Below are positions 7,364 to 16,639 of a stretch of DNA of 64,000 nucleotides, piece by piece. Each line of letters opens with the position of its first letter. The stretch's first letter is position 1. Made by a program: the position numbers and the translations under genes. The notes below the pieces were generated by a model. That model did no database searches. It was not told where the DNA came from and was given only the letters and a program-made list of their open reading frames with translations. This DNA comes from DAOUJI01 sp965197415 (GTDB lineage: Bacteria > Chloroflexota > Dehalococcoidia > Lucifugimonadales > JAGWBF01): NCBI GenBank assembly GCA_965197415.1, contig OZ240207.1, positions 992,001 through 1,056,000 of the forward strand, in the 5' to 3' direction.

Positions 7364-9202
7364 TTGACTGACTGCCAAAACAACGCCATTCGCAACCTGG
7401 CCATCATAGCCCACGTCGACCACGGTAAGACCACTCTGGTCGACGCGTTGTTGAAACAAGGCCAAGTCTTTCGAGACCACCAACAGGTGGGCGCTTTGAT
7501 TATGGACACCAACCCTCTGGAACGAGAGCGCGGCATTACCATCCTGGCCAAGAACGCCTCGGTCTCCTACGGAGGTGTCCGGATCAACATTATCGACACG
7601 CCGGGCCACGCCGATTTCAGCGGCGAGGTGGAACGTGTCATGAATATGGCCGATGGCTGCCTGCTGTTGGTGGACGCCGTCGACGGCCCCATGCCCCAGA
7701 CTACCTATGTATTGCGCCAAGCCCTCCAGCAGAACGTCACACCAATGGTCGTCATCAACAAGATCGACCGCCCTGAGGCCCGCGTGACGGACGTGGTCGC
7801 CATGGTCCAGGACCTGTTCTTGGAACTGGCTACGAGGGCGGACCAACTGGATTTTCCAGTGCTGTACACCTCGGCCCGCCAAGGTTGCGCCACCACGGAC
7901 CCGGACGTGCCAGGGGTGGATATGCAGCCTCTCTTCGAAGCGATCTTGGAGTCGGTGCCGCCGCCCACCGGCGACCCCGGCGCCCCGCTGCAAATGCTGG
8001 TGGCGGCCTTGGACTACGACAACTACCTGGGTCAAGTGTCCGTGGGCCGCATCTCCAATGGCACGCTCCGGCTTCGGGATGACGTGGCCTTGCTGAGCCG
8101 CGACGGCCAAACAACCACCCACAACCTCGAGCGCATCTTCGTGTTCCGGGGTATGGAGCGAGTTGAAGCGCCCGAAGCCCACGCAGGGGACATCGTGGCT
8201 GTGACTGGCCCTGAAGACGTGTCCATCGGCGACACCATTGCTTCGCCGGAAAACCCGGAGGCCTTGCCGACCATCGACATAAACGAGCCCACGGTACGCA
8301 TGACCTTCGGAGTGAGCACTTCTCCCTTCATGGGCCAGGAGGGTGTCCATTGCACTTCCCGCAATCTTAACGATCGGCTGATTAGAGAATTGCGGACCAA
8401 CGTCAGCCTGCGAGTGGACGCCACTCCCAGCCCGGACGTGTTCGTCGTCGCGGGACGGGGAGAGTTGCACCTGTCCATTCTCGTCGAGACAATGCGCCGT
8501 GAACAATTCGAGTTTCAGGTGTCCCGTCCCACACCCGTCACCAAGGTGATCGACGGCAAAGTATACGAGCCCTACGAAATTCTGAATATCAGTACTCAAG
8601 AAGAGTATGTGGGTGTGCTGACCGAGCATCTCTCCGCCCATATGGCTCAGCTCCGGGACATGCGGTACGGCGAGAACGGTTACGTCCACATGGAATACAA
8701 GATACCTACCCGGGGACTGATCGGATTCAACGCCTTCTTCCTTCGGACCACCCGGGGCGATGGAGTGAAGAGCAGCTTCTTCACCTCCTACGAGCCTATG
8801 GAAGGTGAAATCAAGGGCCAGCGCGGCGGTGCACTCGTGGCGTCCGAGGGCGGCGCGGCTGTCACTTATGGCTTGCTCAACGCACAAGGTCGGGGCGACA
8901 CCTTCATCGACGCAGGCGTTATGGTCTATGCAGGGATGATTGTCGGCTCCCACCGCCGAGAGGGCGACATTGAAATCAACGTCTGCAAGGAAAAGAAGCT
9001 GACCAACATGCGGTCGTCGACAGCCGACGTGTCCAAGCGCCTCAACGCCACTGTGAGGATGAGCCTGGAGGAGGCGCTGGCGTTCATCTCTGACGATGAA
9101 CTGCTGGAAGTCACGCCGCTGAATCTTCGTCTTCGCAAGGCGGAACTCTCTGCCTTGGAACGTAAACGTAAACGGCGCGACGGAGCCCGCAGCCGGGATT
9201 AA
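7364..9202 (+). CDS. typA: GTP-binding protein TypA/BipA
   Basis: Ribosome-associated translational GTPase TypA (612 aa, normal length). All G motifs are readable: AHVDHGKTT (P-loop), LERERGITI (switch I), DTPGHADF (G3), NKID (G4). EF-G-like domains III and V follow, then the TypA-specific C-terminus with RSSTADVSKRL and a basic tail. It binds the 70S ribosome under stress and aids assembly. The start is TTG at 7364; a GTG-rich upstream GGGGTGAT may act as the ribosome-binding site. No partner gene is linked. Confidence 0.96.
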   Translation: MTDCQNNAIRNLAIIAHVDHGKTTLVDALLKQGQVFRDHQQVGALIMDTNPLERERGITILAKNASVSYGGVRINIIDTPGHADFSGEVERVMNMADGCLLLVDAVDGPMPQTTYVLRQALQQNVTPMVVINKIDRPEARVTDVVAMVQDLFLELATRADQLDFPVLYTSARQGCATTDPDVPGVDMQPLFEAILESVPPPTGDPGAPLQMLVAALDYDNYLGQVSVGRISNGTLRLRDDVALLSRDGQTTTHNLERIFVFRGMERVEAPEAHAGDIVAVTGPEDVSIGDTIASPENPEALPTIDINEPTVRMTFGVSTSPFMGQEGVHCTSRNLNDRLIRELRTNVSLRVDATPSPDVFVVAGRGELHLSILVETMRREQFEFQVSRPTPVTKVIDGKVYEPYEILNISTQEEYVGVLTEHLSAHMAQLRDMRYGENGYVHMEYKIPTRGLIGFNAFFLRTTRGDGVKSSFFTSYEPMEGEIKGQRGGALVASEGGAAVTYGLLNAQGRGDTFIDAGVMVYAGMIVGSHRREGDIEINVCKEKKLTNMRSSTADVSKRLNATVRMSLEEALAFISDDELLEVTPLNLRLRKAELSALERKRKRRDGARSRD

Positions 9203-9385
9203 GAGATCTGTCTGCGCTCCGCCCTGAACACTCAAGAAACGGACTCCCCGACCGATGGGACGCTTTTCCTAATAACTCCGGCGAGGACCGACCGTTGGCC
9301 AGTCTGCTCCAGCACGGTTACGACCAAAAACGAGTTTCCCCACATCACTTCAGGAGTGATAGTGAGAGCATAGGGCTGCGGGCGT

Positions 9386-10273
9386 CTATGGTTCGGCTAT
9401 CGGCAAGGTCGGGTATGATTGGGACGTTGGGAAGGGTATGTCCGGGTCCACGCGGCGGAGCAGATACGCCTCCGATGCCATTATCTCGTCGACTCTTTCA
9501 GGGAATTCCTCGAATCGATCGGCAAATGCCCGGATAAGGCGTCCCGACAAGGCGCCGCAGTCATCACTTCCCAAAAAGACCGCCAATTCCGCCGCCCGTT
9601 CGATGGACGCCCCTTGACCGGAGGTCACTTGCACGCCCCGTTCATAGGTGGCATGATCGCCGATGGCCAACGACAGGTCCCGGGTTTCCTCCCACATCCT
9701 GGTATGGATGGAGCCGGGACTGATGGCGTTCACGGTTATAGGAGTATCCTTCAACTCCAACGCCAGATTCTCCGTCAGGTTAACGATGCCGGTCTTGGCC
9801 GCATCATAGGCGGAAGTGTTGGGACCGCCGACTCCCGACATGTTGACAATGCGGCCCCGGTTCTGTTTCAGCATCGACGGCAGGACCGAGTGGCAGCCGT
9901 AGAACACTCCCATCAGATGCACGGCTATCGTACGGGCCCACTCATCCGGGTCGTTGTCCCAGACCCGGCCTACCGGGCCGATGTTGCCTGCGTTGTTGAC
10001 CAGTATGTCGATAGCGCCGTAATGTCCCAGAACTTGTGAGACAGCCCGGTCCAACTGCTCGCGGTCAGACACGTCGCCGGCGATGGTCAAAGCTTCAGCT
10101 CCGAAACGCTTTTTAACCAGCAGCGCCGTTTCCTCAAGTTCGGCTGCGGTGCGGGACAGCAGCGCCAGCCGAGCCCCCTCGGCGGCGTAGGCCTGCGCGA
10201 TGGCCCTCCCTATGCCACGGCCTCCGCCTGTGATGAAGGCGATGCGCCCGTCCAGCCTTTTTTGGTCAGTCAT
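9386..10273 (-). CDS. SDR family NAD(P)-dependent oxidoreductase
   Basis: Classical short-chain dehydrogenase (295 aa). It has the cofactor motif TGGGRGIG near residue 16, NNAG near 95, and the active site Ser (MSGVGG) with YDAAK. The C-terminal 50 residues extend past the usual 250-aa SDR core. Substrate is unknown. AGGAGG lies nine bases upstream of the ATG at 10273. It is divergent from the HD-domain gene, with about 100 bases between them that probably hold both promoters. Confidence 0.92.
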   Translation of the reverse strand: MTDQKRLDGRIAFITGGGRGIGRAIAQAYAAEGARLALLSRTAAELEETALLVKKRFGAEALTIAGDVSDREQLDRAVSQVLGHYGAIDILVNNAGNIGPVGRVWDNDPDEWARTIAVHLMGVFYGCHSVLPSMLKQNRGRIVNMSGVGGPNTSAYDAAKTGIVNLTENLALELKDTPITVNAISPGSIHTRMWEETRDLSLAIGDHATYERGVQVTSGQGASIERAAELAVFLGSDDCGALSGRLIRAFADRFEEFPERVDEIMASEAYLLRRVDPDIPFPTSQSYPTLPIAEP

Positions 10274-10376
10274 TGGTCAGCCTCCTGACAGTCCCCGGGT
10301 TGAACGCCGGGATGGTAGAATTAAACTCTATTCTACATCCCTCAATCCTGCCTTTATCACAGCGCGGAGGTATACG

Positions 10377-10970
10377 ATGTCGGACAACAGGGAAGTGGTA
10401 ACCTTCACCAGCATGGCCGAAGGCACCCGGGACGACTACGAGCTGCTGGATCGGCTGGAGGCTGAGTTTTCCAAAGGAACGGCCGACCATGTGTTGACGA
10501 TGCTTCGTGACCTGGCCGGGTCGCTGTCCGGATATAAGATTGATCGTCTGGAGCATTCGCTGCAATGCGCCAGCCGGGCCCACCGGGACAGAGCCGACGA
10601 GGAGCTTGTAGTAGCGGCACTGCTGCACGACATCGGGGACCTGCTGTCGCCATTCAACCATAGCGAGCTGGCCGCAGCGGTGCTTCGCCCCTATGTCTCC
10701 GAGAAAACGCACTGGATAGTGCTCCACCACGGCCTGTTTCAGAGCTACTACTACGCCCACCATACGGGCGGTGACCGCAATGCCCGGGATGCCTACCGCG
10801 ACCATCAGTGGTATCAGGACACTGTGGAGTTTTGCCACCGGTGGGACCAGCCATCTTTCGACCCTGACTACGAATCCCTGCCCCTGGAGTTCTTCGAACC
10901 GATGGTGCGGCGCATCTTTAGCCAGCCGCCTTTCCATGGCGGCAGCGGCAGTCAGCTGCCAGACAGTTAA
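10377..10970 (+). CDS. HD-domain protein, PhnZ/MIOX-like
   Basis: The 197-aa HD-superfamily protein has RLEHSLQCA (first His), ALLHDIGD (HD), the paired His in VLHHGL, and a late Asp in CHRWDQPSFD. This order and spacing resemble the PhnZ-type diiron oxygenases that cleave hydroxy-phosphonates, and also MIOX, rather than nucleotide phosphohydrolases. No phosphonate gene is next to it, so the substrate is open. The ATG at 10377 follows GCGGAGG; the upstream open frame shows no resemblance to the family. Confidence 0.82.
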   Translation: MSDNREVVTFTSMAEGTRDDYELLDRLEAEFSKGTADHVLTMLRDLAGSLSGYKIDRLEHSLQCASRAHRDRADEELVVAALLHDIGDLLSPFNHSELAAAVLRPYVSEKTHWIVLHHGLFQSYYYAHHTGGDRNARDAYRDHQWYQDTVEFCHRWDQPSFDPDYESLPLEFFEPMVRRIFSQPPFHGGSGSQLPDS

Positions 10971-11123
10971 GAAAGAGACGTCGGAACAAGGAGCACAGCC
11001 CCCGCCGCCACCGGGCTGGGACCAGTGTTCGACTGTAAGTCAAGAACGAACCTCAATACGAAGGTTCTTGATTTCGTGTAGTGTGGCGGGCCTAACTTAA
11101 CGGTAGGCAGCACCACCTTTGAG

Positions 11124-11606
11124 ATGTGGTTGGTGGTGGGAGTCCATGAACGGCGTCAGCTATATTTGCCGATCATGTTGCCTCGCAGGGAGCGTTCCGG
11201 CAGGGGAGGGAACTGGGTTGCCGCCTCGAGCCAGAGTGTAGGAGCCTGGTCCGTCGCCATCGACAACCGGCTGGACACCTGGCTGGCACCGCAGGAACTC
11301 AAAGACTGTCACCTCGCCGAAATGGACCGGACTGCTTCCTCCATCGGGCGGAGCCTCCAAGGATAACTTGATGCGCTGGACTTTAGGCTCTACTTGAAGG
11401 AGGTCGAAACCCTGACGCTGCTTTTCGTGGGAGAGGAATCGCCCACCTCGACCCTGGAGCACCAGCGGTTTATGACCGAGCAGTTGCCGGACTCCCCGTT
11501 GGTAGTCTATCCTGGGCTGAATTACAGCATCAACGCAATCCCCCGGAGCGGTGCACACAACAGGTACGGGAGTTTGTCGCTTCACGGGCCCTTTAAGGAG
11601 GGAATT
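11124..11606 (+). pseudogene. Decayed C-terminal part of an alpha/beta hydrolase
   Basis: One frame reads across a TAA (11364-11366). Before it lies TWLAPQELKDCHLAEMDRT, after it LFVGEESPTSTLEHQRFM and PLVVYPGL, which match the cap end and C-terminal core of alpha/beta hydrolases (the strand ending LLVGEESP and the segment before the catalytic His, here replaced by Asn). The N-terminal half with the nucleophile is absent. The frame then runs into the start of the lactonase gene, so a longer frame seen there is this remnant and not a real N-terminal extension. Confidence 0.6.
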
Positions 11607-12632
11607 ATGTCCTACTACATGTATGTTGCGGTGCAAGAAGACAACAAAATATCGGTCTTTACCGTGGACCACCAAACCGGAGGTCTTACGCATCAAGACG
11701 ACGTGCCCGTGCCCGGCGGGCCCTTTACCCTAGCGATCAGTCACGACCGCAATTATCTGTATGTCGGCTGCCGGGAACCCGCTCAGTTAATCAGTTTCCG
11801 GATTGACCAGTCCGGCGGAGGCCTCACGCAGACGGGGGCAGTGCCGTTGGAGGCAAGTCCGGCCTACGTATCCACGGACCGCAGGGACAGGTTCGTGCTG
11901 TCGGCCTATTACCATGACGCGCGTGTGGGGGTGCACCCCATAGGGGATGACGGGTCGGTGGAAGGGCCGCCCGTCGAATGGCTGGAAACGGCGAGAGGGG
12001 CCCACGCGATGGAGACCGACCCGACCAACAGCTACGCTTTCGTCCCCCACATAGCTGGAAACGGCCCCAATGCCATCTGGCAATTCAAGTTCGACGAGAA
12101 CACGGGCCATATTACCCCCAACTCGCCCGCCACAGTGGAACCGGAAGAATTCTTGGGGCCTCGCCACTTTTGCTTTCATCCGTCCCTGGACGTCCTCTAC
12201 TTCTCCAACGAACAGGGGTGCAGCGTGAGCGGATACCGGCTGGACACCGCCGCGGGAACGCTGTCGCTCTTCCAGACTATAACCACTTTGCCGCCAGAGG
12301 GCTTCACGGAGCGGAACACCTGCTCGCAGATCCAGGTCACGAGGTCGGGGAGGTTCCTGTATGCGCCAAACAGGGGACATAACAGCATCGCTTGTTTCTT
12401 GGTGGACACCGCCACGGGAGAGTTGACTGCCAACGGCATCGTTCCCTCCGAAGCCATACCCAACGCTCTATGCCTGGGACCAGGGGACCGTTTCATCTAT
12501 TCCGCCGGCCATGAATCCGGCCAAATGGCCACCTTTAGCGTCAACCCGGATTCGGGGGAGTTGACCCGGGTGGGGACAATTCCATTGGGCAACAATCCAG
12601 GATGGATATCTATTGTAGAGTTGCCGAGGTAA
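11607..12632 (+). CDS. Lactonase family (6-phosphogluconolactonase-like beta-propeller)
   Basis: The 341-aa protein shows the seven-bladed propeller repeats of the Pgl-type lactonase family: recurring FTVDHQTGGLT, FRIDQSGGGLT, FKFDENTGHIT, YRLDTAAGTLS, FLVDTATGELT and FSVNPDSGELT. Characterised members hydrolyse 6-phosphogluconolactone, but many relatives have unknown substrates, and no pentose-phosphate gene is linked. The start at 11607 is fixed by AAGGAGGG six bases upstream and by the family N-terminus (YMYVAVQEDNKI). Confidence 0.9.
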   Translation: MSYYMYVAVQEDNKISVFTVDHQTGGLTHQDDVPVPGGPFTLAISHDRNYLYVGCREPAQLISFRIDQSGGGLTQTGAVPLEASPAYVSTDRRDRFVLSAYYHDARVGVHPIGDDGSVEGPPVEWLETARGAHAMETDPTNSYAFVPHIAGNGPNAIWQFKFDENTGHITPNSPATVEPEEFLGPRHFCFHPSLDVLYFSNEQGCSVSGYRLDTAAGTLSLFQTITTLPPEGFTERNTCSQIQVTRSGRFLYAPNRGHNSIACFLVDTATGELTANGIVPSEAIPNALCLGPGDRFIYSAGHESGQMATFSVNPDSGELTRVGTIPLGNNPGWISIVELPR

Positions 12633-13028
12633 ATTACGACACCGTCACAGAAGGAGCACACCGCCAAGCTCAGAAATGCCCCCAAAGGGTGACGTCTCCC
12701 CTGACTTCTCCGGTGATAGGGGACGCGATCCAGAGCGTCTCGCAACCTCACCATCCCCATCTCCCCACCAAACTTGACGATAGACAGAACCATATTCGAG
12801 ATGTGGCTCGTTCTGGTAGGCTCACCAAAGTCTGTCACTGCAAGATCATAACGAGGGCGGCATGGCCGGCCTTGTTGGCTCCCCCGCTCGCAGTACCATG
12901 TCGTCCTGCATCGTCAACGTTCGTAGTACAGTCTCCTCCGGCCCGCCACTTCCGGGCAATCTCAATAACCACGCGCCTGTCCATGCACGTACATCCTGCG
13001 GATAGTATGATAGTTTGGGTAAAACGAT
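12633..13028. other. Intergenic, nothing recognised
   Basis: About 400 bases between the lactonase and ABC-F genes. Overlapping open frames exist on both strands but have no family resemblance and no ribosome-binding sites. I see no RNA gene or strong terminator. Confidence 0.4.
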
Positions 13029-15020
13029 ATGCTATTTGTATCCGACATCAGCAAAGTCTACTCAAACAGGACCCTGTTCAGTGGGCTCACACTAAACGTA
13101 GCTGCCGGGGACCGTATTGCACTGGTAGGCCCAAACGGCTCCGGGAAGACCACGCTCATGGATATCCTGGCAGGCGAGACCGCCCCGGACACTGGGAGCA
13201 TATCCAAGCGGCGTAACGTTACTATGGGCTATCTCAAGCAGGAACCAACGTCGTTTACCGGCAAGCCCCTGCTCGAAGAGGTGTTGGACGCCCGCACCGA
13301 GGCAAACGCCCTCGTGGTTAAGATTGCCGACGCACAGGAAGCGCTGTCATCAGAGACCGACCCAGTGCGCCAAGGCTTTCTGGTGGACCGCCTCAGCAAG
13401 CTTGACAGGGCTTTGGAGGCCGCTGGTGGAGACGACCGCGAGCACGAGGCTAAGGCGATCCTCTCAGGCCTTGGCTTTAAGCAGGGGGACTTTCTCCGGC
13501 CAATGAGTGAGTTCAGCGGTGGTTGGGTCATGCGGGCATGCCTGGCCAGGATTCTGTTCAGGAAGCCCAATCTCTTGCTCCTCGACGAGCCAACCAACCA
13601 CCTGGACCTTGATGCAAACTTGTGGTTTGAGAAATACTTGTCCAATTTTCAAGGCGGCGTGCTCGTCACATCTCACGATCGGGCTTTTCTGAATCAGACC
13701 GCAACCAAGGTTCTTGCCATAGAGCCGGATGAGGTGGCGCTTCACACGGGCAACTACCACGACTATCTCGTTGCACGCGAGAGCACACTTCAGAACAAGC
13801 GGGCAGCCTCCGCCAGGCAGCAACGCGAGATAGCTAAGCAAATGCGCTTTGTGGAACAGTTTCGCTCCAAGGCAACGAAGGCCAGCCAGGTGCAAAGCCG
13901 TTTGAAGCAACTGGAGAAAATACAGATCATCAAGTTGCCAAGGGCCACCAGGAAGGTCCGCTACTCCTTCCCGGAGCCTCCGCGTAGCGGTTCCGAGGTC
14001 ATAAAACTGACCAATGTAAGCAAGTCCTACGGCGATATCGTGGTCTACCGAGGCATGGACCTGACGCTTTCGCGCGGCGACCGTGTTGCGCTAGTCGGAC
14101 CGAACGGCGCCGGGAAGACAACCATGTTGAAGATACTTGCAGGCGTCGTACCGATTGATAAGGGGGAAAGAAAGACCGGCCACAACGTCGTCACTACCTA
14201 TTACGCCCAGCACGTGCTTGAACTCCTCAACCCGAACAATACACTCATTGAGGAATTGCAGCAGTCCGCGCCAATGGAGTCGGAGCAGAACCTGCGCACG
14301 ACCCTCGGCGGCTTTCTATTCAGCGGCGACGATGTGCGCAAGCCTATTTCCGTACTGTCCGGCGGTGAAAAGGCCCGAGTGGCCCTGGCTAAGCTGCTAC
14401 TTCAGCCAACCAACCTGCTCCTCATGGATGAGCCTACCAATCACCTTGACATCGCTTCCCGGGAAATTCTCGCAGATGCCCTTGGCGATTATCACGGCTC
14501 TATCTGTTTTATTACCCACGACCGCACTCTTATACATCAGGTTGCAAACAAGATTGTGGAGATAGACGAGGGCAGGCCCACGGTTTTCCCCGGAGACTAC
14601 GACAGTTATCTCTACCGAAAGCAGACTGAGGCCGATAAACGGAGCGCCAACTCAAGGGCAAATGGAACGACCGGGAATGCTTCAGGACGAGGCCAGGCTA
14701 TGAGCCGCTCCCGTCAGCCGATCGGCGCCGAGGAGCGGCAGCGCCAATCGCTTACAAAAGAGGCCCACAGACTCGCGATGCAGATAGAGAACATCAATGT
14801 TTCCCTGATTGACCACGAGACCCGCATTGCGGAGTTGGAGGCCATGTTCTCCAGCCCCGACCTGTTTGACGAGCCCAGCCAGATTGTCTCCTCAGGAGAG
14901 CAATACCGTGTCCTCAAAGAGGAGGTGCAGTCCCTCTGGGATGAGTGGGAGAGGTTGGCGTTGGAAGCGGAGAACGTCGACAGCAAGCTGACAGCCTTGA
15001 AGCCGGCACGCAGCGGCTAG
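13029..15020 (+). CDS. ABC-F family ATP-binding protein
   Basis: A 663-aa soluble ABC-F protein with two ATPase modules. Module 1 has GPNGSGKTT and SGGWVMRACLAR with LLLLDEPTNHLD. Module 2 has GPNGAGKTT and LSGGEKARVALAK with LLLMDEPTNHLD. A basic Arm/P-tot linker with many Lys/Arg lies between them, and a C-terminal coiled coil (about residues 560-655) follows, as in Uup/YdiF types. Family members bind the ribosomal E site, act in translation rescue or quality control, and some give antibiotic resistance; the subfamily is not decided here. No clear ribosome-binding site precedes the ATG. Confidence 0.93.
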   Translation: MLFVSDISKVYSNRTLFSGLTLNVAAGDRIALVGPNGSGKTTLMDILAGETAPDTGSISKRRNVTMGYLKQEPTSFTGKPLLEEVLDARTEANALVVKIADAQEALSSETDPVRQGFLVDRLSKLDRALEAAGGDDREHEAKAILSGLGFKQGDFLRPMSEFSGGWVMRACLARILFRKPNLLLLDEPTNHLDLDANLWFEKYLSNFQGGVLVTSHDRAFLNQTATKVLAIEPDEVALHTGNYHDYLVARESTLQNKRAASARQQREIAKQMRFVEQFRSKATKASQVQSRLKQLEKIQIIKLPRATRKVRYSFPEPPRSGSEVIKLTNVSKSYGDIVVYRGMDLTLSRGDRVALVGPNGAGKTTMLKILAGVVPIDKGERKTGHNVVTTYYAQHVLELLNPNNTLIEELQQSAPMESEQNLRTTLGGFLFSGDDVRKPISVLSGGEKARVALAKLLLQPTNLLLMDEPTNHLDIASREILADALGDYHGSICFITHDRTLIHQVANKIVEIDEGRPTVFPGDYDSYLYRKQTEADKRSANSRANGTTGNASGRGQAMSRSRQPIGAEERQRQSLTKEAHRLAMQIENINVSLIDHETRIAELEAMFSSPDLFDEPSQIVSSGEQYRVLKEEVQSLWDEWERLALEAENVDSKLTALKPARSG

Positions 15021-15260
15021 TCACGTCTTCGGCAAGTGGCGTCGCGAGTCTATGTATGTGGTTCGGACCTTTCGGCATGCGGGCTCAATCTCAAGTCGCG
15101 GCAGCGTGAAAAAGCACACGCTCGCCGAAGCTGTGACCTCTGATGTATGTTCCGTCGGTTATACTATTCTGAGACATCTGAGTCCGTGGGATGCCTCGGC
15201 CATTCCCGCATCTTCCCGGTTCCCTTTTCCGAGAGCGCCTCACGGCAAAGGAGGTCGAAG

Positions 15261-16523
15261 ATGAGGTCCTCCGTAACCCTCGAAGACGTCCAGCGGGCCC
15301 GGAACGCTATAGCTCACCTGGCGCTCAGGACGCCCATGTTGCCCGCGCACTCTCTGGGCCAATTGGCGGGGTGTGAGCTTCTCCTGAAAGCCGAGAACCT
15401 ACAGAGAGCGGGCTCCTTCAAGGTCCGAGGCGCCGCCAACAAGATCGCCGCCTTGAGTCCAGACCAGAGGGCCAGGGGCGTAATTGCCGCAAGCGCCGGC
15501 AACCATGCCCAGGGAGTCGCCTTGGCGGCGGCCGATCTTGGCATACCCTGCACCATCGTAATGCCCACGGGCGCTTCCATCCCCAAGGTGGAGGCCACCC
15601 GAGGCTACGGCGCTACGGTGATCCTCCAAGGTGATGACTTCGACCAGGCCCAGAGACACGCCCGGCGCGTCATGCGGGAAAACGGCATGACCTTCATCCC
15701 CGCCTTCGACGATCCGGCGATCATAGCAGGGCAGGGGACCATTGGCCTGGAGATGCTAGAGCAGGCGGAGAACCTGGACAGGGTTGTAGTGCCCGTGGGA
15801 GGGGGAGGCCTGATATCGGGCATCGGGCTGGCCATAAAGGAGACCTCGCCTGGAGTCAGGGTGATTGGAGTGCAGGCTGAGGCATCCACCGCCGTTGTCG
15901 ACTCATACAAGGCCAACCGGCGCATCACCGTCAAGGGGCAGGCCACCGTGGCTGACGGCATTGCCGTGGGAACGCCGGGCAAGATCACCCTTCCCCTGGT
16001 TTCCCGCTACGTCGATGACATGGTCGTAGTCGAGGAAGACGAGATCACTCAGGCCATGATGCTGCTCCTGGAGAGAAGCAAGCTGCTGGTGGAAGGAGCC
16101 GGCGCCGTCGGACTTGCCGCCGTGTTGGGAGGCAAAATTCAGGTCGCTGACGAGAGGGTGGCGGTAGTGCTTAGCGGCGGCAACGTGGACGCTCACCTGA
16201 TTGCGCGGGTGGTGGAGCACGGAATGGCCCACGCAGGCCGCTACCTCGTGCTGCGGGTCACGTTGGAGGACCGTCCCGGTCAGCTGAACCGTCTGCTGAA
16301 CATCGTATCCAGCTCCGAAGCGAATGTGCTGGACATAGGCCATCTCAGGCACTCCCCGTCAGTGCACATGGGCCAAGTAGAGATCCAGCTTACTCTGGAG
16401 ACCAGGAACTATGCCCACACCGTGGAGGTGCGGGAACGGCTGCGCAACGCGGGGTACGCGCCCCATGAGAGCGAGCCGGCCGACGACCTTCCCTCGCACT
16501 CGGATGGCGCGTCGGCTCCGTAG
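15261..16523 (+). CDS. ilvA: Threonine ammonia-lyase with ACT domain
   Basis: PLP-dependent fold-type II enzyme converting threonine to 2-oxobutanoate (420 aa). PLP lysine lies in GSFKVRGAANK, the phosphate loop is GGGGLISG, and substrate contact SAGNHAQG is intact. A C-terminal ACT-like domain (about residues 335-410, LRVTLEDRPGQLNRLLN) fits allosteric control. Length and single ACT domain match the short TdcB-like form. The ATG at 15261 follows AAAGGAGG; the frame is open for 38 codons upstream but these are not conserved. It is the last host-type gene before the recombinase region. Confidence 0.93.
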   Translation: MRSSVTLEDVQRARNAIAHLALRTPMLPAHSLGQLAGCELLLKAENLQRAGSFKVRGAANKIAALSPDQRARGVIAASAGNHAQGVALAAADLGIPCTIVMPTGASIPKVEATRGYGATVILQGDDFDQAQRHARRVMRENGMTFIPAFDDPAIIAGQGTIGLEMLEQAENLDRVVVPVGGGGLISGIGLAIKETSPGVRVIGVQAEASTAVVDSYKANRRITVKGQATVADGIAVGTPGKITLPLVSRYVDDMVVVEEDEITQAMMLLLERSKLLVEGAGAVGLAAVLGGKIQVADERVAVVLSGGNVDAHLIARVVEHGMAHAGRYLVLRVTLEDRPGQLNRLLNIVSSSEANVLDIGHLRHSPSVHMGQVEIQLTLETRNYAHTVEVRERLRNAGYAPHESEPADDLPSHSDGASAP

Positions 16524-16639
16524 GAGTGGGTCTCTGGTCTATAGTCTATCACTCCCCTGCTCTTCTATCGTCGCAGAGGGAACATAGAGAAATGGCTGGG
16601 GTGGTCACATAGTGTGGATGATCGGTGAGAATTGGGAAC

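Noticed and set aside
7358..9235. Minus-strand open frame of 625 codons opposite typA
   Set aside because: The typA frame has all GTPase motifs; the antisense frame has only low-complexity His/Val/Gly text.
11027..11085. Second copy of the 3156-3175 operator (CAAGAAC ... GAAGGTTCTTG)
   Set aside because: The arms are separated by a longer, imperfect spacer and the site lies before a pseudogene, so similarity is too weak to call it the same operator.
12497..12838. Minus-strand 113-codon frame between the lactonase and ABC-F genes
   Set aside because: Half of it overlaps the lactonase gene, there is no ribosome-binding site and no family resemblance.
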